NCBI RefSeq assembly: GCF_900103715.1
Contig: NZ_FNHL01000008.1
Coordinates: 1-64,000, forward strand
DNA length: 64,000 nt
Source: Halogranum gelatinilyticum
Lineage (GTDB): Archaea > Halobacteriota > Halobacteria > Halobacteriales > Haloferacaceae
Direction of reading: 5' to 3'
Position 1 is the first letter of the stretch, and each line of letters begins with the position of its first letter. Positions 35,234-44,546 of this stretch are shown piece by piece. The position numbers and the translations under genes are program-made. The notes below the pieces were generated by a model. It saw only the letters and a list, made by a program, of their open reading frames with translations, did not search any database and had not been told where the DNA came from.

Positions 35234-37570
35234 ATGATGATGCACACTGGTTCAGACGGTGGACTCCACGCAACGGCCACCGAACGGCGCGTCGACGACC
35301 TTCTCGAGCAGATGACGCTCGCGGAGAAGGCGGCACAGCTCGGCTCGGTCAACGCCGAGAAGCTTCTCCATGACGACGGCACGCTCGACGAGGACGCGGT
35401 CGACGAACATCTCTCCGAGGGCATCGGCCACCTGACACGCATCGGCGGCGAGGGGAGTCTTCCCCCGCGCGAGGCGGCCGAGCGCACGAACGAACTCCAG
35501 ACGTATCTCCGCGAGGAGACGCGGCTCGGAATCCCCGCGACACCCCACGAGGAGTGTCTCAGCGGCTACATGGGACCGGAAGGAACGACGTTCCCCCAGA
35601 TGATCGGTATGGCGAGCACCTGGTCGCCCGACCTCCTCGAGTCTGTCACGGGGACGATCCGCGAACAGCTGGAAGCCATCGGCACCGCCCACGCGCTCTC
35701 GCCCGTCCTCGACGTCGCACGCGACCTCCGCTGGGGGCGCGTCGAGGAGACGTTCGGCGAGGACTCCTATCTCGTGGCGGCGATGGCCTGCGGCTACGTC
35801 GGCGGTCTCCAGGGTGACGGCGACGGCATCTCGGCGACGCTGAAGCACTTCGTCGGCCACAGCGCGGGCGAGGGCGGCAAGAACCGCAGTTCGGTCAACA
35901 TCGGCCGCCGCGAACTCCGTGAGACCCATATGTTCCCCTTCGAAGCGGCGATCCGCACGGCGGACGCCGAGTCGGTCATGAACGCCTACCACGACATCGA
36001 CGGCATCCCCTGTGCCAGCGACGAGTGGCTCCTGACGGACGTGCTCCGCGGCGAATGGGGCTTCGACGGCACCGTCGTCTCCGACTACTACAGCGTCGAG
36101 TTCCTCCGCAGCGAGCACGGCGTCGCCGCCGACGAACAGGAAGCCGGCGTCGCGGCCGTCGAGGCCGGAATCGACGTCGAACTCCCGTACACCGACTGCT
36201 ACGGCGAGCATCTCGTCGACGCCGTCGAGGCGGGCGTACTCTCGGAGGCGACGCTGGACGAATCGGTCCGCCGCGTCCTCCGCATGAAGGCCGAGAAGGG
36301 ACTGCTCGACGACTCGACGGTCGACCCCGAGGCGGCCGCCGAGCCGTTCGGCACCGACGAGGCACGCGACCTCACCACGCGCGCAGCGCAGGAGTCGATG
36401 ACGCTCCTGAAGAACGAGGACGACCTGCTGCCGCTCGTCGGCGACGACACCGACTCCGTCGCGGTCGTCGGCCCGAAAGCCGACGACGCACAGGAGCTGA
36501 TGGGCGACTACGCTTACCCTGCCCACTACCCCGAGGAAGAGGTCGAGTTCGAGGCGACGACGCCGCTCGACGCCCTCACCGCACGCGGCGACGAGTACGG
36601 CTTCGACGTCCTCCACGAGCAGGGCTGTACGACGACAGGCCCCGAGACGGACGGGTTCGACGCCGCGGCCGACGCCGCAAGCGACGCAGACGTCGCGCTC
36701 GCGTTCGTCGGTGCCCGCTCGGCCGTCGACTTCTCGGACTCCGACAAAGAGCGCGTCAACATGCCGAGCGTCGCCACCAGCGGCGAGGGCTGTGACGTGG
36801 TCGACCTCGGCCTGCCGGGCGTCCAGGAGGAACTGGTCCACCGGCTCGATGAGACAGACACGCCAGTCGTCGTCGTCGTCATCAGTGGGAAGCCCCACTC
36901 CATCGAGTCCGTCGCGGAGTCGGTCCCCGCCGTCGTGCAGGCGTGGCTCCCCGGCGAGCGCGGTGGCGAGGGCGTCGCGTCGGTGCTCTTCGGCGAGCAC
37001 AACCCCGGCGGCCATCTGCCCGTCTCCATCCCGCGGAGCGTCGGCCAGCTGCCTGTCCACTACAACCGCAAGCCCAACACGGCCAACGAGGAGTACGTCT
37101 ACACCGAGAGCGACCCGCTCTACCCGTTCGGCCACGGTCTCTCCTACACCGAGTTCGAGTACGGCGACCTCACGCTGTCGACCGAGGAACTGCCGCCCGC
37201 GGGCACGGTGACGGCGACGGTGACCGTCGAGAACACCGGCGACCGCGCCGGTCACGACGTGGTCCAGCTCTACGCTCACGCGGAAAACCCGGACCAGGCG
37301 CGGCCGGTCCAGGAGCTCGTCGGCTTCGAGCGCGTCCACCTCGACGCGGGTGAGACGACGCAGGTCAGCTTCACGGTCGCCGCCGACCAACTCGCCTACC
37401 ACGACCGGGACATGAACCTCGCGGTCGAGGAAGGTCCTTACGAGTTCCGTACCGGTCACTCGGCAGCCGACATCACGTCGACCGCGTCGGTCACGGTTAC
37501 AGAGACGAAAGAAGTGCCGTCGAACGGTCGGACGTACTTCAGCGAGACGGACGTCACGACCCTCGAATAG
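35234..37570 (+). CDS. GH3 beta-xylosidase/beta-glucosidase
   Basis: A 778-residue GH3 enzyme. The TIM-barrel domain (about 20-320) carries nucleophile Asp284 in VVSDYYS and the substrate-binding KHF motif at 204-206. A beta-sandwich domain follows (about 370-600) and a fibronectin-III-like domain ends the protein. No signal peptide, so it hydrolyses beta-linked oligosaccharides inside the cell. In this setting beta-xylosidase activity is likeliest. Two further ATGs directly after the first make the exact start uncertain by two codons. Confidence 0.92.
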   Translation: MMMHTGSDGGLHATATERRVDDLLEQMTLAEKAAQLGSVNAEKLLHDDGTLDEDAVDEHLSEGIGHLTRIGGEGSLPPREAAERTNELQTYLREETRLGIPATPHEECLSGYMGPEGTTFPQMIGMASTWSPDLLESVTGTIREQLEAIGTAHALSPVLDVARDLRWGRVEETFGEDSYLVAAMACGYVGGLQGDGDGISATLKHFVGHSAGEGGKNRSSVNIGRRELRETHMFPFEAAIRTADAESVMNAYHDIDGIPCASDEWLLTDVLRGEWGFDGTVVSDYYSVEFLRSEHGVAADEQEAGVAAVEAGIDVELPYTDCYGEHLVDAVEAGVLSEATLDESVRRVLRMKAEKGLLDDSTVDPEAAAEPFGTDEARDLTTRAAQESMTLLKNEDDLLPLVGDDTDSVAVVGPKADDAQELMGDYAYPAHYPEEEVEFEATTPLDALTARGDEYGFDVLHEQGCTTTGPETDGFDAAADAASDADVALAFVGARSAVDFSDSDKERVNMPSVATSGEGCDVVDLGLPGVQEELVHRLDETDTPVVVVVISGKPHSIESVAESVPAVVQAWLPGERGGEGVASVLFGEHNPGGHLPVSIPRSVGQLPVHYNRKPNTANEEYVYTESDPLYPFGHGLSYTEFEYGDLTLSTEELPPAGTVTATVTVENTGDRAGHDVVQLYAHAENPDQARPVQELVGFERVHLDAGETTQVSFTVAADQLAYHDRDMNLAVEEGPYEFRTGHSAADITSTASVTVTETKEVPSNGRTYFSETDVTTLE

Positions 37571-37577
37571 GGGTCAC

Positions 37578-37619
37578 TCGGCCGTTTTTCGGCCGATTTG
37601 AGGTATTCGGGTCTTTTTT
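37578..37619. terminator. Hairpin and T-tract between GH3 and xacE
   Basis: TCGGCCG (37578-37584) and CGGCCGA (37590-37596) form a hairpin with a TTTTT loop, starting 7 bases after the GH3 stop. A second T-run follows at 37614-37619. Archaeal termination relies on T-tracts, so this probably ends the GH3 transcript. Confidence 0.5.
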
Positions 37620-37742
37620 CGAGGGAGTCGGGTTCGGGGTCGAGATTGAGGTCGACGGCGATGGGGTGCTGTGTGTGGGTGGCTTGGTCGTCTCAGTTTC
37701 TGTCGTCGGTTCGTGTCGGTGGCCGTTACGCGCAGTATCCGA

Positions 37743-38627
37743 TCAGACGACGACCGTGTCGTTGACGAGTCGGCCGATGTTGTCGATGTCGATAGAGACG
37801 CGGTCGCCCTCTTCGAGCGTGAACGTCTCCGGCGGGACGAGTGCCGTACCCGTCAGCAGCACGACCGTCTCGGGAAGGTTGTTGTGACGACCGAGGTAGT
37901 CGACCAACTTCTCGCAGGAGGTCGCCATCTCGCTCGTGGACGTCGAGTCCTCGTAGACGACCTCTTCGTCGCGTTCGATGGTGAGCGACATCGTGAGGTC
38001 ATGGGGGTCTTCGACGAACTCGGGGGTCGAGACGCAGGGGCCGACGGAACAACAGCGGTCGTAGACCTTCGCCTGCGGGAGATACAGCGGGTTTTCGCCC
38101 TCGATCTCGCGGCTGGACACGTCGTTGCCGACGGTGTAGCCGACGACCTCGCCACGGTGGAGGACGACGCCCAGTTCGGGTTCCGGCACGTCCCACTTGG
38201 AGTCACCGCGGATGCCGATAGAGTCGTGTGTGCCGACTGTCCGCGACGGCGTCGCCTTCAGGAACAGTTCGGGGCGGTCACTCTCGTAGACGTCGATGTA
38301 GACCTCGGGCTTGCCGCTCTCGGCCTTCCGGGCCTCCTCGCTGATGCGGTAGGTGACCCCTGCGGCCCACACCTCTTCGGGGACGACGGGCCGAAGCGCG
38401 TTGGCTTCGACGTCGTCAAGGTCGCGCTCGTCCGCTTCGGGGATTCGCTCGCGGGCGATCGCGTCGATTGTCTGGTTACTAGCGTTGGCCGCCCGTGCGA
38501 GTTCGGTGAACGAACCGAGATCCTCGGAGGTCGACGTCAAGTCGTAAGCGTCACCCTCGTCGTCGATGACGACGAGTGAGTCGGATTCCGACCGATGCTC
38601 TCCGCCGGGAAGTCTGTAGTACCGCAT
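37743..38627 (-). CDS. xacE: 2-keto-3-deoxyxylonate dehydratase
   Basis: A 294-residue fumarylacetoacetate-hydrolase-fold enzyme. In haloarchaea this type removes water from 2-keto-3-deoxypentonate to give 2-oxoglutarate semialdehyde. The fold core is seen in WAAGVTYRISEEARK near residue 88, and metal-ligand acidic residues in EPELGVVLHRGEVVGYTVGND. Its neighbour is xylonate dehydratase on the same strand, which supplies its substrate. A TATA-like ATTTTTAG lies about 25 bases upstream. Confidence 0.85.
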   Translation of the reverse strand: MRYYRLPGGEHRSESDSLVVIDDEGDAYDLTSTSEDLGSFTELARAANASNQTIDAIARERIPEADERDLDDVEANALRPVVPEEVWAAGVTYRISEEARKAESGKPEVYIDVYESDRPELFLKATPSRTVGTHDSIGIRGDSKWDVPEPELGVVLHRGEVVGYTVGNDVSSREIEGENPLYLPQAKVYDRCCSVGPCVSTPEFVEDPHDLTMSLTIERDEEVVYEDSTSTSEMATSCEKLVDYLGRHNNLPETVVLLTGTALVPPETFTLEEGDRVSIDIDNIGRLVNDTVVV

Positions 38628-38710
38628 ACTCGTTGATGACTATAGACCACTAAAAATGTATCGTCGCTCGCAGACGAAATGGGAACCGGAAGTTCTCTCG
38701 CACGACGAAT

Positions 38711-38830
38711 TTACGCTTCGTCGAACAGCGCGAATCAGAGATTCGCTGGCTTGACTCGGCTTACGCTTCGTCGAACACTGCTGAGCGAAGCTCAGCAAGT
38801 TCGGCTTCGGCTTACGCTTCGTCGAACAGC
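38711..38830. repeat. Triplicated xacD 3' end with hairpins
   Basis: The 17-base TTACGCTTCGTCGAACA occurs at 38711, 38761 and 38812. The third copy is the true end of xacD, encoding LFDEA and the stop on the minus strand. Copies 1 and 3 share 20 bases. Between copies are hairpins GCGAATC/GATTCGC (38729-38745) and GCTGAGC/GCTCAGC (about 38780-38796). Confidence 0.75.
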
Positions 38831-40050
38831 GTCTCGCCTTCGACCATGTGCTCCTCGACGGCGTCGAGGTCGAGCGTCAGGCCGAGACCGGGTTCTTCGG
38901 GGATCTCCATGCGACCCTCGCTGATGAGGTTGTCCTCTTCGACCAGGTCCTCCCACCAGTCGAGCTGGTAGGAGTGGTATTCGACTGCCAGGGAGTTCGG
39001 GATGGCGGCCGCGACCTGTGCAGAGGCCATCGTCCCGATGGGCGAGGAGACGTTGTGCATCGCGACCGGGATGTAGTACATATCCGCGAGGTCGGCGATC
39101 TTCCGGGTCTCGCGCATCCCGCCGACGCGCGGCAGGTCGGGCGCGACGATGTCGACCGCCTGCGGTTCCAGCAGCGTGCGCTGGCCGTACTTGCGGTAGA
39201 CGTTCTCGCCGACGGCGATGGGCGTCGCGGTCGACTTCGTGACTTCCTCCTGCACCTCGTGGTTCTCCGGCGGGACGGGGTCCTCGAGCCACCAGACGTC
39301 GTAGTCCTCGAGCGCGCGTGCGAGACGCTTCGCACTGCCGCCGGTGAACGACCAGTGGCAGTCGAAGGCGACGTCGGCGCGGTCGCCGACGGCCTCGGTG
39401 ACGGCCTCGACGATCTCGACCTTGTGGTCGATCTCGGGGCCGCGCAGGTGGCGGTTCGCGCGGTCGACCTCGTGACCCGAGGGGACGTCGAGGTCGAACT
39501 TGATGGCGTCGTAGCCGAGCTCTTCGACGACGCGCTCACCCTCGGCGGCGCAGGCCTGCGGGTTCGCCTCGTCCTCCGTGTGGAGGTCGCAGTAGATGCG
39601 CACCTCGTCGCGGTACTTCCCACCGACGAGCTGGTAGGCGGGGACGTCGAGCAGCTTGCCTGCGGCGTCGTGCAGCGCGATCTCGATGCCCGAGATGGCC
39701 GAGATGACCTTGCCGGAAATCGACCCCTCGCCGGACATCTTCTGGACGAGATGCTCGTAGAGACGGTCGATGTCCAGCGGGTTCTCGCCGACGAGGAACG
39801 GCTTCATCCGCTCGATGATGGCCGTGTCGCCACCGCCCCAGTAGGACTCGCCTGTGCCGACGACGCCCGCGTCGGTGTAGACGCGCACGAGAATCCACGG
39901 ATAGTTGCCGTCGACCATCGTCGTCTGGACGTCGGTGATCTTCGCGTCGCGGACGCCGCCGCGGTCGTTGGTGAGACCCATCGTCTCCGACGATAGGTCA
40001 CGCATCGTATACTCTGCGTTCGGGTCGCTAAGCTTGGCGTGGTCGACCAT
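38812..40050 (-). CDS. xacD: D-xylonate (L-arabinonate) dehydratase, enolase superfamily
   Basis: A 412-residue mandelate racemase/enolase-superfamily dehydratase converting pentonates to 2-keto-3-deoxypentonate in the oxidative pathway. The N-terminal capping domain is followed by the barrel with the general base in YDAIKFDLD, metal ligands in VAFDCHWS, WWLEDPVPP and IAVGEN, and His in VAMHNVSSP. Length matches the characterised Haloferax volcanii protein. Its 3' end is copied twice downstream. Specificity for xylonate over arabinonate is inferred from the locus. Confidence 0.88.
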   Translation of the reverse strand: MVDHAKLSDPNAEYTMRDLSSETMGLTNDRGGVRDAKITDVQTTMVDGNYPWILVRVYTDAGVVGTGESYWGGGDTAIIERMKPFLVGENPLDIDRLYEHLVQKMSGEGSISGKVISAISGIEIALHDAAGKLLDVPAYQLVGGKYRDEVRIYCDLHTEDEANPQACAAEGERVVEELGYDAIKFDLDVPSGHEVDRANRHLRGPEIDHKVEIVEAVTEAVGDRADVAFDCHWSFTGGSAKRLARALEDYDVWWLEDPVPPENHEVQEEVTKSTATPIAVGENVYRKYGQRTLLEPQAVDIVAPDLPRVGGMRETRKIADLADMYYIPVAMHNVSSPIGTMASAQVAAAIPNSLAVEYHSYQLDWWEDLVEEDNLISEGRMEIPEEPGLGLTLDLDAVEEHMVEGETLFDEA

Positions 40051-40161
40051 TGCGTTCGTATATCCCGAAAGCCGCTACTAAAGCTTGCGGGTCGGTAGCG
40101 ATTCTGCCGGGTGGACCGATACTGAACGAAAAGAGCAGCCGAGAGGGCGTGAGAGCGTCTC

Positions 40162-41835
40162 TCAATCCGACTCGTTCGACTCGTCGTAGGCGACGACGGT
40201 CTCCACGCCGTTTTTGGTGATTCGCAGCCGTTGGTTGGCCGCGACGTCCTCGTATGTGCGTTCGGTCCCGTCGGGCCAGGTGACGGTCAGGTCGACCTGC
40301 TCGCGACTCCCGAGACCGAGATGGGTGACGCGGCTCTCCTGTGAGAGGAAGTCCGACTGGACCGTCTGCTGGACGACCGTCTCGCCGCCGGGCGTGGAGG
40401 CGACGACCTCCGCCCCGTAGACGGTCGAGCCAGCGTCGTCGACGACGCGGAAGGCGACGCTGTTGGCCGCGTCGCCGACGCCGACGTTCTCGTAGACGGT
40501 CACCGTCCCGTCGTAGGGTGCGACGATGACGTCGCGGTCGCCGTCACGGTCGTAGTCGAGCGTCACCAGCCCGCGGCCGTCGTGTTCGGTCAGGTTGCGC
40601 TCGGAGGCGTCGAGATTCCGGAACTCGTCGCCGTCGCGCTCGAACAGCATCGGATAGGTGTAGTGGGGGTCATCCGGGTCGATCTGGGTGACGTACTGAG
40701 TCGCGTGGATCAGGTCACGGTCGCCGTCGTTGTCGAGGTCGGTCAGACTCGCTGCCCAGCCCCAGCCGCCCTCTCGAACGCCGTACTTGACCGCGCGGTC
40801 GGTCAGATTACCCGAGCCGTCGTTGATCATCAGCGTGTTGCCCTTCGTCCGGCCGGATTTGAGGACGTTGCCGAAGAGCAGTCTCAGCCGCTCGTGGCGC
40901 TCCTTGTCCTCGACCTCGTCGAGCGGCAGATAGATGTTCGTCGTGAACACGTCCTGGCGGCCGTCGCCGTTCACGTCGGCGATCTCCGAAGACATCCCGT
41001 TACGCGAGGTGTTGCCGCGCAGGACGCGCTCCTCGAAGCTGCCGTCGCCCTGGTTCAGGTAGATCGCGTCGGTATTGTAGTCGTTGGCGACGTGGACGTC
41101 CGGCAGGCCGTCGTCGTTCAGGTCGACGAAGCTCGCCGCGAGACTCCACCGGTCGGCCTCGCTCAGGCCGGAGTCCTCGACGCGCTCGAAGCCGTCGTCG
41201 GTGTTCTCGTAGAGGACGTTCCGGTTGCCGTTGTCCTCGTCGACGAACTGATAGAGGCTGAAGTAGCCCTCGGGCTTGCGGTCGACCCAGTCGCCCGACT
41301 GGTAGACCAGAATGTCGGTGTCGCCGTCGCCGTCGTAGTCGGCTGCGGTCGCACCCATCGGATAGGTCAGATTGCCGAGGTCGGTATCCGACCGTTCGAA
41401 CGTCCCGTCGTCGTTGTGCAACAGGACCGGCTCGGCGTGCGAGCGCAACACGAGCAGGTCCTCCCAGCCGTCGCCGTCGTAGTCGACGAACAGCGCGCCT
41501 TTGACCGCGTCGCCGAACTCGGGGAAGCTCTCGACGCGCGCGAACTCGCCGCCGGTGTTGCGGAACAGCGCGGGCCGCTCGCCGCCGACGGCGAGGACGT
41601 CCTGCCAGCCGTCGTTGTCGTAGTCGGCGACGTAGACGCCGTCGTCACCGTTGCCCGCGCCGCCACCGTCGGTCTGGTAGTCCAGCCCCGAGGATTCGGT
41701 CGACTCCTCGAACTGGATGTCCGTGTCGACGCCCGCTCCGCCTACCGCGCCGAGACAGCCCGCACTCACGACGAGGACTGTGAGCGCGAGCGTCGCGAGC
41801 GTGAGGGTTCGTCGGCGGCCTGCTCGCCCACTCAT
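40162..41835 (-). CDS. Surface lipoprotein with FG-GAP/VCBS repeats and UnbV (ASPIC) domain
   Basis: A 557-residue protein resembling CRTAC1/UnbV proteins. An N-terminal hydrophobic leader ends in VVSAGC, so Cys27 may be lipidated. Many calcium-binding-like DxDxDGxxD motifs (such as DYDNDGWQD and DYDGDGDTD) build a beta-propeller of FG-GAP repeats. A C-terminal ASPIC/UnbV domain occupies about the last 100 residues (TVTWPDGTERTYEDV). Its ATG overlaps the stop of the DyP-like gene by four bases. The job is unknown; joint action with that exported partner is inferred. Confidence 0.85.
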   Translation of the reverse strand: MSGRAGRRRTLTLATLALTVLVVSAGCLGAVGGAGVDTDIQFEESTESSGLDYQTDGGGAGNGDDGVYVADYDNDGWQDVLAVGGERPALFRNTGGEFARVESFPEFGDAVKGALFVDYDGDGWEDLLVLRSHAEPVLLHNDDGTFERSDTDLGNLTYPMGATAADYDGDGDTDILVYQSGDWVDRKPEGYFSLYQFVDEDNGNRNVLYENTDDGFERVEDSGLSEADRWSLAASFVDLNDDGLPDVHVANDYNTDAIYLNQGDGSFEERVLRGNTSRNGMSSEIADVNGDGRQDVFTTNIYLPLDEVEDKERHERLRLLFGNVLKSGRTKGNTLMINDGSGNLTDRAVKYGVREGGWGWAASLTDLDNDGDRDLIHATQYVTQIDPDDPHYTYPMLFERDGDEFRNLDASERNLTEHDGRGLVTLDYDRDGDRDVIVAPYDGTVTVYENVGVGDAANSVAFRVVDDAGSTVYGAEVVASTPGGETVVQQTVQSDFLSQESRVTHLGLGSREQVDLTVTWPDGTERTYEDVAANQRLRITKNGVETVVAYDESNESD

Positions 41836-43142
41836 CGCTGGCTCGGGAGCGCGCGGTCCGCGCGCGGCGGGACGAGATATGTGCTCCGCGAGAGTGTCCC
41901 GAGATAGTCGACGATGCCGTGCTTGTCGTCCGGAACGTCGGTGTCGAGGTCGTACTGGTCGATGTTCATCGCCTTCCGGACGTCGACGAACTTCTGGGTG
42001 TCCGTCTGGACCGACGAGAAGTTGAACGTCGACCCCTCGACGTCGTCGGTGGCGACGCCCTCGGAGCGACGGAGGATCTGTGTCTGGAAGTTCTCGTCGC
42101 GCGCACTCGCGACCTTCTGGGCGTGGCCGACGATGCCGTGTTCGGCCGCCAGTTCCTCCATGTTTGCGACGTTCTCCTCCGTGATGCCGCTGTGGCTACC
42201 CATCCGGTCGCCGATGTCGCCCACGTCGTCGTAGTCGTGAGCCGGACAGTACATCTCCTTCGTCCGCTGTTCGTGGGACTGACCGTACCACTCGTCCAGC
42301 GACGTCCGGATGCGCGAGACGGCGAGCGTCGTCCCGCCCGCAAAGGGACCGTCGGAGAACGTCGCGGTGTCCTCCGGCGGGAGACTGTTGTCGAAGCCCG
42401 CACGGAAGCCCATCGACAGCGGGGCATCCTCCGGGATGTCCTCGTGGCCGATCTCCTGAGCAGGTCGTCCCTTGCCGAGGACACCCGACCGACGCTCGAC
42501 GACCTCGAAGACGCCCGACAGCCGACTGTCGACCGCGACGCCGTTGAGCTGTTCTTTCTCGCCGAACAACGCCTCCTCGGCGGCGAGCAGGATGGACGCG
42601 TAGTCGCTGTCGAGCAACAGCATCGCGTCGAAGTCGGCGGCCAGCGAGGGGTCCTCGCCGAGTTCCTCCAGAATCGCCTCGGGCGTTTGGAGTTCGGGCA
42701 GGTCGATGCCGACCTGTTCGAGATACCGCGGCGCGTAGCCGACGAGAAACAGGAGCCCGTTGTTGATGCTTCCGCTCGTGTCGAGACCGCTCCCCCACTG
42801 GAAGGCGCGTTCGAGCAGCCGGAACGCGTCTTCGACCTGCTGTCGTTCCTCGTCGGTCGGCGGCACCGACCCCTCGTAGGACAGCCCGAGCAGCAACTGG
42901 TGTTGGCTCTGGGTCACCGTCCCGTGCGCACTGTTGACGAGATAGTCGTCCCAGGCGTGTTGACGGTCGGGGAGTTCCGAGCGGTCGTCGGTCCCCTGTG
43001 GATACTCCGGTGGGTCGGGCGTCTCGGCGTCCGGCGACCGTTCGGCCTCCTGGCAGGCGGCGAGGGCACTCGTACCACCGATGGCGAGTGCCGACCTGAC
43101 CAGCGCCCTGCGCGAGAGTCCTCGCGAGTTCTCAGACGTCAT
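41832..43142 (-). CDS. Tat-exported DyP-peroxidase-like lipoprotein with altered active site
   Basis: A 436-residue exported protein. Tat motif LSRRALVRS near residue 9-17 and a lipobox ending at Cys30 (ALAAC). The body follows the dye-decolorising peroxidase pattern: MGFRAGFDN (244-252), DGPFAGGTTLAVSRIRTSL (264-282), a candidate heme-ligand His340, and ILRRS (356-360). However the DyP GxxDG motif reads GFRAG, with Ala248 in place of the distal Asp, and the distal Arg position seems to be Gln379. Peroxidase activity is therefore doubtful. It overlaps the FG-GAP gene and would be co-expressed with it. Confidence 0.75.
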   Translation of the reverse strand: MTSENSRGLSRRALVRSALAIGGTSALAACQEAERSPDAETPDPPEYPQGTDDRSELPDRQHAWDDYLVNSAHGTVTQSQHQLLLGLSYEGSVPPTDEERQQVEDAFRLLERAFQWGSGLDTSGSINNGLLFLVGYAPRYLEQVGIDLPELQTPEAILEELGEDPSLAADFDAMLLLDSDYASILLAAEEALFGEKEQLNGVAVDSRLSGVFEVVERRSGVLGKGRPAQEIGHEDIPEDAPLSMGFRAGFDNSLPPEDTATFSDGPFAGGTTLAVSRIRTSLDEWYGQSHEQRTKEMYCPAHDYDDVGDIGDRMGSHSGITEENVANMEELAAEHGIVGHAQKVASARDENFQTQILRRSEGVATDDVEGSTFNFSSVQTDTQKFVDVRKAMNIDQYDLDTDVPDDKHGIVDYLGTLSRSTYLVPPRADRALPSQR

Positions 43143-43253
43143 CTTCTCTCTGTTACGACTTGACCAGTAAATGCGTTTTTATCGGTTTCCGGAGATGTTC
43201 CGCCGGACTAACCGGTTCGACGCGACCCGGGGTCTCTCACGCCAACCCCCACG

Positions 43254-43260
43254 TATTTAT
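43254..43260 (+). promoter_or_regulatory. TATA box of the HEAT-repeat gene
   Basis: TATTTAT lies 24-30 bases upstream of the ATG at 43284, fitting a leaderless transcript. Confidence 0.55.
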
Positions 43261-43283
43261 CTCCCGCTCCGTATCGTACGGCC

Positions 43284-44192
43284 ATGACCACGGACTCGTC
43301 GAAGCCACTCGATGGTATCGCCCCCGAAGAGACGACACCCGACGACGTGGACGACGCGGAGATTCGTGCCGCGCTCGCCTCGTCCAGCCCACTGGTCCGC
43401 CAACGGGGCGTCGAAGTCCTCGGCTCGCTGGCCGCACAGGATCTCGACGCCGTCGACCCGTTCCTCGACGAGATCGCGACGGCGACCGCCGATGACAACG
43501 TCGCCATCGCGCTGCGAGCTATCGGCGTCCTCGACACCGTCGCCGTCAACGACCCGACGCGACTCGACGGCCGGCTCGACGACCTCGTCTCCGTCCTCGA
43601 CTCCGAGCTCGTCGACGTCCAGCTCACGGGCGGGCGGGTCCTCGCGACGCTCGTCGTCGAACAGCCCGAGCTCGTCAGTCCGTACGTGCGCGAACTCGTT
43701 GCGGCCATCCGCGCCACCGAACTCGACGAGAACCCGCAGAACTTCGGCGAAGTCGTCTCCGACCCGGTGACCCGCCAGACGCTCGAACAACACGAACAGG
43801 GCGAGCGCGACCGACGGCTGGACAGCCGTCGCACCCTCGTCAACGTCGTCGTCGCCGTCGCCGAGACCGACCCGGACGCGGCGGTCGAGGCGGTCGACGA
43901 CCTCGTCGCGCTTCTGGACGACGTCGACCCCACGGTTGCGGGCGGCGCGGTCGACGCACTCGGCGAACTCGCGGCGAGCCATCCCGACGCCGTCGCCCCC
44001 GTCGTCGACCGGCTCGTCGACTGCCTCGACCACTACCACACTCTCGTGCGTGCGCGAGCGATCCGGGCACTCGGCTATCTCGGTGAGGAGTCGACGGTGT
44101 CGGCACTTCAGGAGGTAGCCGAGAACGACGACGACGAGGACGTGCGAGAACTGGCGGCCGATACGGCCGAGTTCATCACAGAAAAACAGTAG
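43284..44192 (+). CDS. HEAT-repeat protein
   Basis: A 302-residue strongly acidic protein made of HEAT-like helical repeats of about 35-40 residues (for example SPLVRQRGVEVLGSLAAQDL and VDALGELAASHPDAVAPVV). Such solenoids serve as protein-binding scaffolds. No enzyme motif is seen. It is transcribed away from the DyP-like gene and has its own TATA box, so it need not be functionally linked to either side. Confidence 0.82.
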   Translation: MTTDSSKPLDGIAPEETTPDDVDDAEIRAALASSSPLVRQRGVEVLGSLAAQDLDAVDPFLDEIATATADDNVAIALRAIGVLDTVAVNDPTRLDGRLDDLVSVLDSELVDVQLTGGRVLATLVVEQPELVSPYVRELVAAIRATELDENPQNFGEVVSDPVTRQTLEQHEQGERDRRLDSRRTLVNVVVAVAETDPDAAVEAVDDLVALLDDVDPTVAGGAVDALGELAASHPDAVAPVVDRLVDCLDHYHTLVRARAIRALGYLGEESTVSALQEVAENDDDEDVRELAADTAEFITEKQ

Positions 44193-44231
44193 CGAACCGA
44201 GCGCGGACGCGCAGAAACGCGGAAACCTAGC

Positions 44232-44465
44232 TCACTCCTCCATCGCACGCTTGGTACAGTACCAGTAGAGCACGCTGAAGGAGACGAACAGGACGACGAC
44301 GAGCACGATGTCGATGACGAGGATGGGGTACGTCTCGTCACCGGGTCGGATGTAGAGCGCGGAGAAACCGAGGAAGAGCGCCGATGCGATGAGAAGTGCG
44401 AGCAGAATCTTGATCCGCTCACGTTGCGCGCAAACGAGATCGACCAGAAACGACGTGTTCGCCAT
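44232..44465 (-). CDS. Small two-segment membrane protein
   Basis: A 77-residue protein with two hydrophobic segments (about 20-37 and 47-68) separated by a short polar loop, and a basic cytoplasmic C-terminus ending CTKRAMEE. No family recognised. It is convergent with the HEAT-repeat gene and precedes, on the same strand, nothing closer than its own promoter. Confidence 0.6.
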   Translation of the reverse strand: MANTSFLVDLVCAQRERIKILLALLIASALFLGFSALYIRPGDETYPILVIDIVLVVVLFVSFSVLYWYCTKRAMEE

Positions 44466-44546
44466 AGTACGTGGTCCGTAGACCCAATAAAAAAAGCCAG
44501 CGGTCGTTCTACTGCTGTTACTCGGTTCTGCTGTCGCGCCGCCGGA

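Noticed and set aside
35252-37459. 735-codon frame antisense to the GH3 gene
   Set aside because: Same cause: GC-biased codons leave the opposite frame open. No recognisable fold.
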